A DNA stretch of 5,632 bases, from assembly GCA_947463755.1 (NCBI GenBank), contig CANHUK010000138.1:1-5632 (forward strand). Direction: 5' to 3'. A program made the translations under genes and the position numbers. How positions within the stretch are numbered: the stretch's first letter is position 1; every line of letters starts with the position of its first letter. The notes beneath the pieces were generated by a model. It was given only the letters and a program-made list of their open reading frames with translations. It made no database searches and was not told the DNA's origin. The stretch comes from Chitinophagaceae bacterium. GTDB taxonomy: Bacteria > Bacteroidota > Bacteroidia > Chitinophagales > Chitinophagaceae. Positions 1 through 4,030 of the stretch are shown here, one piece after another.

Positions 1-35
1 GCGCCCTTGCGGTCAAGCCTTTACCGCGAGGGCGC
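1..35. other. Long near-perfect inverted repeat (hairpin)
   Basis: Positions 1-13 and 23-35 are reverse complements except for one pair (t8 with g28), leaving a 9-nt loop at 14-22. In plus-strand RNA that pair is a G-U wobble, so the 13-bp stem is uninterrupted; in minus-strand RNA it is an A-C mismatch. No T-run follows on the plus side, and the minus-side exit lies outside the window, so a terminator role cannot be judged. The related copy at 405-438 has lost several of these pairs. Confidence 0.7.
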
Positions 36-37
36 TA
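4..37. repeat. 34-bp direct repeat, left copy
   Basis: This matches 405-438 in the same orientation at 33 of 34 positions; the only difference is c10 versus a411. The match ends at position 38. Read on the minus strand it would encode the same five residues (LAPSR) and TAA stop that finish the kinase at 422-2563. It is therefore either a copy of that gene end or a dispersed element which the kinase gene happens to end in. Its relation to any gene left of the window is unknown. Confidence 0.85.
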
Positions 38-45
38 GGTAAATA

Positions 46-73
46 CAAGGTCCTTCGCTCCGCTCAGGATGAC
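46..73 (+). repeat. Palindromic intergenic repeat, copy D
   Basis: This 28-nt unit matches 226-253 at 24 of 28 positions in the same orientation. It holds a 4-bp stem, TCCT (51-54) with AGGA (66-69), around an 11-nt loop that is identical to the loop of copy B. All four differences from copy B fall in two stem pairs and preserve pairing. The form recalls the REP-like intergenic repeats I remember from Bacteroidota genomes; that family assignment is from memory and was not checked. Confidence 0.75.
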
Positions 74-128
74 GGCGCGGTTTGGTTCTATTGCATGAAA
101 ACATGAAAGCGAGACATGTGCTTTCTTT

Positions 129-170
129 CCCCCGCACTGTCATTCCGAGGCCTCCGAGGAACCTTGCCTT
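129..170 (-). repeat. Palindromic intergenic repeat, copy A
   Basis: Positions 129-167 match 303-341 (copy C) at 38 of 39 positions, the exception being c152 versus t326. Positions 138-170 match the reverse complement of 222-254 (copy B) in a 16-bp and a 12-bp block that flank a divergent 5-bp centre. The core is TTCC (143-146), an 11-nt loop, then GGAA (158-161). It lies in the opposite orientation to copies B and D. Confidence 0.85.
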
Positions 171-221
171 AGAAGTATAGTGGGCATGAAGCGTTAAAAT
201 GTATCATGATTCGGTATGAAA

Positions 222-254
222 AAGGCAAGGTTCCTCGCTCCGCTCGGAATGACA
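222..254 (+). repeat. Palindromic intergenic repeat, copy B
   Basis: This is an inverted partner of copy A, separated from it by 51 nt (171-221). The arms 155-170 and 222-237 are perfect 16-bp reverse complements, and 138-149 with 243-254 are perfect over 12 bp, so transcripts through both could form one long hairpin. The internal stem is TTCC (231-234) with GGAA (246-249) around an 11-nt loop shared with copy D. Confidence 0.85.
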
Positions 255-302
255 ATGTGGGAGGGTTGTCATTCAATGTTTACATTTCAAATTAAACGTA
301 CT

Positions 303-341
303 CCCCCGCACTGTCATTCCGAGGCTTCCGAGGAACCTTGC
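303..341 (-). repeat. Palindromic intergenic repeat, copy C
   Basis: This is a direct repeat of copy A with one mismatch in 39 nt. The TTCC (317-320), 11-nt loop, GGAA (332-335) core is kept. Its centre reads as two adjacent TTCCGAGG units separated by one C, which suggests the A/C loop variant arose by a small internal duplication. It lies 82 bp outside the kinase stop codon. Confidence 0.85.
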
Positions 342-404
342 TGTTCTGTGTTTTAACCTCCTCAATAAACGCATTTAAGTGGCTGGAACCTGGCGTCTCA
401 GTGT

Positions 405-438
405 CCCTTGAGGTCAAGCCTTTACCGCGAGGGCGCTA
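405..438. repeat. 34-bp direct repeat, right copy, overlapping the kinase gene end
   Basis: This is the second copy of the 4-37 repeat (33 of 34 identical). The minus-strand kinase gene terminates inside it: TAA occupies 424-422 and the last five codons (LAPSR) are repeat sequence. Unlike the left copy, the inverted repeat is degenerate here, with two internal mismatches and unpaired outer ends. Together the copies bracket the whole palindrome cluster as direct repeats 401 bp apart. Confidence 0.85.
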
Positions 439-2563
439 AGTCGCGATAACCCGTCAGATCCCGGATCTTGGTATATAACACCTCCGGCTTGAAGGGCTTC
501 GGTACGAAATCATCGAAGCCCTTCATCCTGAGGTCTGCATGAATGTTTTCGTAGATGGCGGCGGTGAATGCAATGACCGGGATGATGGGATCTCTTCGGC
601 GGATCTCTGCGACAGCCTGCACCCCGTCCACCTCGGGCATGTCGAGGTCGACGAGCAGCAGATCGACGGTTGTGCGCCCATACATTTCGACGAGTTCCCG
701 GCCGTTGCGGGCCTCGATCGTTTCCACATCCCATTTTTGCAGGAACCGGCGCGCCACGATCATGTTCACGGGATTGTCTTCCGCGACGATGACCCTGAGT
801 CCTTGCAGGGAAGCCGTCGGGGTAAGGAGTACCGGCATTTCTTTTTCCCTGCTTTTTATATTTATTTCCAGGCAGAGGGTGAAATAGAATTCACTGCCTG
901 CGGCGGGCTTGCTTTGCACATTCAAAGACCCACCCATACGTTCCACGAGGTGTCTGCTGATGGACAGGCCCAGGCCCGTGCCTCCGAACCTGCGGGTCGT
1001 TTCCGCATCCGCCTGCGTGAAGCGTTCGAAAATACTATTGATTCTTCCCGGAGGGATGCCGATGCCCGTGTCTTTGACGGCAAATCGAACCCGGATCTGA
1101 GTGTCGGTACGGGATTCTGGTTGGGCGATCAGGGTGATATGCCCCTCCGGCGTGAATTTCCGGGCGTTGGACAGCAGATTGTTCAGCACCTGATTCAATC
1201 GCAGTTCATCGGAACAGACCTCCGTGTCCAGTGCCGGATCGATCTCCAGACTGAGCGGGACATTGGTGCCGTTGTCGTGTACAAAGGGAGCTGCGGCCTT
1301 GGAAATGAACGCACTCAGATTGAACGGGGCTTTCTCGAGCTCCATCTTGCCGGCCTCCAGCTTGCTGAAGTCGAGGATGTCGTTGATCAGCCGGAGCATG
1401 TGTTCGGATGAATGTCGGAGCACATCCATGTATGGCCTTTGTGTTTCCAGGTATTTTTCCTGCATCAGCAGTTCGGTGGTGCCGACGATCCCGTTCAGCG
1501 GCGTGCGCAGTTCGTGACTGATCATACTCAGGAACCGGGATTTCACCCGGGTCGCTTTTTCCGCCCGTTCCTTGGCACGTATGATCTCGAATTCCGCCGA
1601 CTTGATCTCGGTGATGTCGAGGATGCTGATCTTGATATACCGCTGCTGCTGATGCAGGAACGGCACGAGATTGACATGTGCGTGGAACGGAGCCCCCTGC
1701 AGACGGGCGAGTTCCATGTTCCCGTACCAGGAAGGTTGTCCCTCTCCGCCGATCCTGTAGGTCTCCAGCCTGCGTGCCATCTGAATGCCCAGCATTCGCT
1801 CGGCCGGAAGCCCGCGCACATCCTGTTTCTTCCCGATCGAAAAGAGCTCCAGCGCCCGGATATTACACCCCATCAGATGGCCGTTGTCCGCCAGTACAAT
1901 GAAAACCGCATCCAGCGAAGTGTCATAGATCGTTTCGGAGAGCCTCATCTCCTCCATGATCTTAAGTTCATGGTTGTCCAGCGTCTTATGAATAATGAAG
2001 GCGAAGATCGTTGTCAGGCTAAGCGACATCGCCAGGTTCGTGTGTTGCAGATCCTCGTATAGGGCGTCCGGGATCTTCTGCAGGGTGTTTTCGTACGGCA
2101 TGAACAATACGATCAGCAGGATGGTGGACAAAGTCGCCAGGCCTGCCAGTATGATGCCGCCGTAGGATCTGCGGATATCGGTCACAAAGACTAGTGAGAG
2201 CAGCAGGGGAAAGATGAGCAGGTGAGTGTCTGACCGGTAGCCTTCAAGATGGCTGATGACCAGCACGTGCAGGTTGATCGCCAGGATACCGACGATCCTC
2301 GAGGCCTTGATATGCCCGTCCTTCACCAGGAAGAAGGCGACGGTAATGAGGAATACCGCACCCAGGTGGGCCATGGCGCTCATGAACAGCTGGTTGACGA
2401 AACTGAACACGAGCCCCGTCAGGGCCACCATCAGGGAGAATGACAGGAAGAGATTCAGCCGGAGGATGCGCTTGCGCAGATCACGCGGCGTCTCCGTCTG
2501 TATCCCATTCTCCAAAAATGTTCTGGGAATGGATACTATGAGATCCAATATGTACGTTTTCAT
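422..2563 (-). CDS. Membrane-bound hybrid sensor histidine kinase/response regulator
   Basis: This is a 713-residue protein starting MKTYILDL, predicted to autophosphorylate in response to an unknown signal and pass phosphate to its own receiver. Visible order: about six hydrophobic segments at 38-58, 63-80, 89-105, 114-129, 135-155 and 177-191; a PAS-like segment at about 205-320 ending ILDITEIK; a short linker helix; HisKA with H-box [11 protein letters not shown] (His350); HATPase_c with N-box [10 protein letters not shown] (Asn466), G1 DTGIGIP (498-504), F-box FERFTQAD and G2 GGTGLGL (527-533); and a receiver with acidic pair Glu595-Asp596, phosphoacceptor Asp639, Thr667 and Lys689. All key residues are present. 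The frame extends 32 codons further to 2659, but that extension overlaps the divergent Hpt start and has no domain character, so I prefer the ATG at 2563; no clear Shine-Dalgarno precedes it. The membrane sensor is not one I can name. The C-terminus (LAPSR) is encoded within a 34-bp repeat. Confidence 0.93.
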   Translation of the reverse strand: MKTYILDLIVSIPRTFLENGIQTETPRDLRKRILRLNLFLSFSLMVALTGLVFSFVNQLFMSAMAHLGAVFLITVAFFLVKDGHIKASRIVGILAINLHVLVISHLEGYRSDTHLLIFPLLLSLVFVTDIRRSYGGIILAGLATLSTILLIVLFMPYENTLQKIPDALYEDLQHTNLAMSLSLTTIFAFIIHKTLDNHELKIMEEMRLSETIYDTSLDAVFIVLADNGHLMGCNIRALELFSIGKKQDVRGLPAERMLGIQMARRLETYRIGGEGQPSWYGNMELARLQGAPFHAHVNLVPFLHQQQRYIKISILDITEIKSAEFEIIRAKERAEKATRVKSRFLSMISHELRTPLNGIVGTTELLMQEKYLETQRPYMDVLRHSSEHMLRLINDILDFSKLEAGKMELEKAPFNLSAFISKAAAPFVHDNGTNVPLSLEIDPALDTEVCSDELRLNQVLNNLLSNARKFTPEGHITLIAQPESRTDTQIRVRFAVKDTGIGIPPGRINSIFERFTQADAETTRRFGGTGLGLSISRHLVERMGGSLNVQSKPAAGSEFYFTLCLEINIKSREKEMPVLLTPTASLQGLRVIVAEDNPVNMIVARRFLQKWDVETIEARNGRELVEMYGRTTVDLLLVDLDMPEVDGVQAVAEIRRRDPIIPVIAFTAAIYENIHADLRMKGFDDFVPKPFKPEVLYTKIRDLTGYRDLAPSR

Positions 2564-2642
2564 GGGGTTGGATACGGTTGGCGCCCTGAAGACGCCGGTA
2601 CGACCTACACTGAACGATACGCGAACGCCAAAAATTGCACAC
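2564..2642. promoter_or_regulatory. Divergent promoter region between kinase and Hpt-regulator operon
   Basis: This 79-bp gap must hold the promoters of both diverging units if the chosen starts are right. On the minus strand a TTTTTG about 21 nt before TAGG loosely recalls the Bacteroidota -33/-7 pattern, but the match is weak. Two possible binding-site elements are visible: GAACG repeated at 2612-2616 and 2623-2627, one helical turn apart, and an inverted pair TTGGCG (2578-2583) with CGCCAA (2626-2631). Either may be chance. Confidence 0.35.
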
Positions 2643-3047
2643 ATGACGGACCCGATCAAAGTTTCAGCCTACCGCTTTTCGGAGGGATTCGATGTGAGAT
2701 TCCTGGAAGACCTTTACGCAGGTGACACACAGATGGCAGAGGAAATATTCCTCTCTTCGCTGGATCAACTGGAGGAATCCATCACTATGGCCGACCTCCA
2801 CGTCATCCTGAAGGATACGGAAAGTCTGAGACGCGTCATTCATCGCATGAAACCCGTTTTCGGGTACATGGGATTGTTGTTCGTTCAGGAACTCGTACAG
2901 CACTTTGAAGATCGCTGTGTCCCCGACAGGCGCATGGAAGAATTGGAGAACGCATGGCACTATCTGCGCCAGATCATGTGTGATGCCAATCGCCTGACCC
3001 GGAAAGAGTGCCAGAAGCTCAACGAGTTCAACCGCTTGAGGGCATGA
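2643..3047 (+). CDS. Stand-alone Hpt phosphotransfer protein
   Basis: This 134-residue soluble, largely helical protein is predicted to shuttle phosphate between the receiver of a hybrid kinase and a final response regulator. The Hpt signature is at residues 64-77, RVIHRMKPVFGYMG, with His67 as the phosphoacceptor followed by the expected K and small/aromatic residues. The length fits a single four-helix Hpt bundle. The frame is open upstream to 2256, but that part runs antisense through the kinase gene, so the ATG at 2643 (MTDPIKVSAYRF) is chosen; it follows an A-rich stretch with no strong Shine-Dalgarno. The stop overlaps the start of the LytTR regulator in ATGA, implying co-transcription and coupled translation. 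The natural phosphodonor candidate is the divergent kinase receiver. The partner assignment is inference; the domain call is firm. Confidence 0.88.
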   Translation: MTDPIKVSAYRFSEGFDVRFLEDLYAGDTQMAEEIFLSSLDQLEESITMADLHVILKDTESLRRVIHRMKPVFGYMGLLFVQELVQHFEDRCVPDRRMEELENAWHYLRQIMCDANRLTRKECQKLNEFNRLRA

Positions 3048-3730
3048 TGCACACCGGGATCATCGTAGAAGATCTTAAACCGGCCGCAGACATCCTGATG
3101 AGATTCTGCCAGCGCAGCGCTGCCGTCGGCATCTCCGCTCATTTCCTGAATGCCGAAGACGCGCTTGCCTACCTCGATGAACATCGGGTGGATGTGATGT
3201 TCCTGGACATCGAGATGCCCGGTATCTCAGGCTTCGAGCTCATGGATCGCCTGGAATATCCGCCACAGGTGATCCTTACCACTTCCAAGACGGAATACGC
3301 CTATGATGCCTTTCAGTACAACGTGACAGATTATCTACGTAAGCCATTCACCTACGACAGGTTCCTGGAGTCGGTGCAAAAGCTTCGGATCGCCAGGTCC
3401 GATGTACCGGAGCCGGCGGAAGATCATATTTTTATCAAGGTCGATGGTAAACTCATCCGCCTCGAAGGCAGGGACATCCTGTATATCGAAAGTATGGGCG
3501 ACTACGTGAGGTTTGTGACCCAACAACGCAAATACATTACGCATAACACCATCAAGAACATCGAGTCCAGGGTCGAAGGGATGGGATTTCTGAAAGTACA
3601 CCGTTCCTACATTGTAAATATGTCGCAGGTTGATGACCTGCAGGATACGAATTTGATCGTCAAAGGCGTTAGTATCCCTGTCAGCAAATCGCACAAGCTG
3701 CGCATCCGTCAGGAGCTGAACATCATCTGA
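3044..3730 (+). CDS. LytTR-family response regulator (receiver plus LytTR DNA-binding domain)
   Basis: This 228-residue cytoplasmic transcription factor has an N-terminal receiver at about 3-118: acidic pair Glu9-Asp10, phosphoacceptor Asp55 in FLDIEMPG, Thr79/Thr80 after strand 4, the YAYDAF segment, and Lys100 in LRKPF. The LytTR domain spans about 128-226, with the typical IFIKVDGKLIRL, DILYIESMGDYVRF and FLKVHRSYIVNM blocks; LytTR proteins bind DNA through a mostly beta fold and usually recognise paired direct repeats. I chose the ATG at 3044, whose ATGA overlaps the Hpt stop; the adjacent ATG at 3047 is equally possible, with GAGGG at 3038-3042 better spaced for it. Upstream codons to 3008 lie inside the Hpt gene. 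Length and key residues are normal for the family. By position it is the likely terminal regulator of the phosphorelay; its target genes are unknown. Confidence 0.94.
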   Translation: MMHTGIIVEDLKPAADILMRFCQRSAAVGISAHFLNAEDALAYLDEHRVDVMFLDIEMPGISGFELMDRLEYPPQVILTTSKTEYAYDAFQYNVTDYLRKPFTYDRFLESVQKLRIARSDVPEPAEDHIFIKVDGKLIRLEGRDILYIESMGDYVRFVTQQRKYITHNTIKNIESRVEGMGFLKVHRSYIVNMSQVDDLQDTNLIVKGVSIPVSKSHKLRIRQELNII

Positions 3731-3931
3731 CAAACACCCCGGCCGACCATCGGTCACTCCTAAGCATACGACAACAACTCAAAGAAACATCTCTGCGGCA
3801 TGACCTGCAGGTGATCCCGTTACCCAAACGGGTCCTGCCCGATCCGCATTCCTGAGCACGGCCCCAAATGATCCGGCCCGATTTAGTCCGTACCCTTAGG
3901 CCAAGTGAAAACGAGGTGGCTGTTGCCAGGC
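3731..3931 (+). other. Untranslated stretch between LytTR regulator and terminator
   Basis: These 201 bp carry no credible coding frame. Small symmetric elements occur: GACC-atc-GGTC at 3745-3755, the perfect 10-bp palindrome ACCTGCAGGT at 3803-3812, a 6-bp stem CCCGTT/AACGGG with a 5-nt loop at 3816-3832, and TGGC-tgtt-GCCA at 3917-3928 just before the terminator. It may be a long 3' untranslated region of the Hpt-regulator operon or may encode a small RNA ending at the same terminator. I see no clear promoter for the latter. Confidence 0.5.
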
Positions 3932-3958
3932 CCCCCGCGCAAGCGGGGGATTTTTTTT
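3932..3958 (+). terminator. Intrinsic (Rho-independent) terminator
   Basis: A perfect 7-bp G+C-only stem, CCCCCGC (3932-3938) and GCGGGGG (3943-3949), is closed by a GCAA (GNRA-type) tetraloop and followed after one A by eight consecutive T residues (3951-3958). The T-run lies only on the plus side, so it terminates rightward transcription, most likely that of the Hpt-LytTR operon. It separates that operon from the Asp-box gene starting at 4017. Confidence 0.92.
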
Positions 3959-3992
3959 GCCCACACCCCATCCTGGTGATCCACTTGTATTT

Positions 3993-4030
3993 CATGCCAA
4001 GTCGTAACTTCATGGCATGCGTAACTTCAT
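3993..4030 (+). promoter_or_regulatory. Duplicated start region and hairpin over the Asp-box gene start
   Basis: An 11-nt direct repeat CGTAACTTCAT lies at 4003-4013 and 4020-4030, and each copy follows an ATG (3994 and 4017). A perfect 7-bp inverted repeat, CATGCCA (3993-3999) with TGGCATG (4013-4019), has a 13-nt loop and covers the start codon. The ATG at 3994 opens a 17-codon frame (MPSRNFMACV...) that overlaps the gene out of frame and stops at 4045-4047. This could modulate translation initiation or be the scar of a small duplication. Confidence 0.5.

Larger units (their letters stand above)
1..421. other. Gene-free repeat-rich intergenic region
   Basis: No open frame here has a plausible protein. 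The stretch is more AT-rich than the neighbouring genes and is largely made of short repeats: a 34-bp unit at each end (4-37 and 405-438) and four palindrome-bearing repeats between them (46-73, 129-170, 222-254, 303-341) in alternating orientation. The unique spacers (74-128, 171-221, 255-302, 342-404) show no motif I recognise. I see no hairpin followed by a T-run that would terminate the minus-strand kinase gene entering from the right. The region is probably a 3'-flanking intergenic space colonised by dispersed repeats. Confidence 0.75.

Noticed and set aside
46..341. CRISPR array
   Set aside because: The repeats alternate in orientation, differ in length and have irregular spacers; there are no cas genes in the window.
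405..438. Intrinsic terminator of the kinase gene
   Set aside because: The stem is interrupted by two mismatches in this copy, and no T-run follows on the minus strand.
539..1411. Long plus-strand open frame of 290 codons opposite the kinase gene
   Set aside because: It lies entirely antisense to the HATPase and receiver parts of the kinase, and its translation has no domain-like pattern. GC-rich coding DNA routinely leaves such antisense frames open.
2256..2642. 129-codon upstream extension of the Hpt frame
   Set aside because: It is antisense to the kinase membrane region; the Hpt domain fits fully within the product starting at 2643.
2564..2659. 32-codon N-terminal extension of the kinase
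   Set aside because: It would overlap the start of the divergent Hpt gene and leave no promoter space; the residues have no membrane or domain character. The ATG at 2563 is more plausible, though not proven.
4003..4030. LytTR binding-site pair
   Set aside because: The two 11-nt direct repeats have a 17-bp period, not the roughly two-turn spacing usual for LytTR sites, and they overlap the coding start. Duplication of the start region explains them better.
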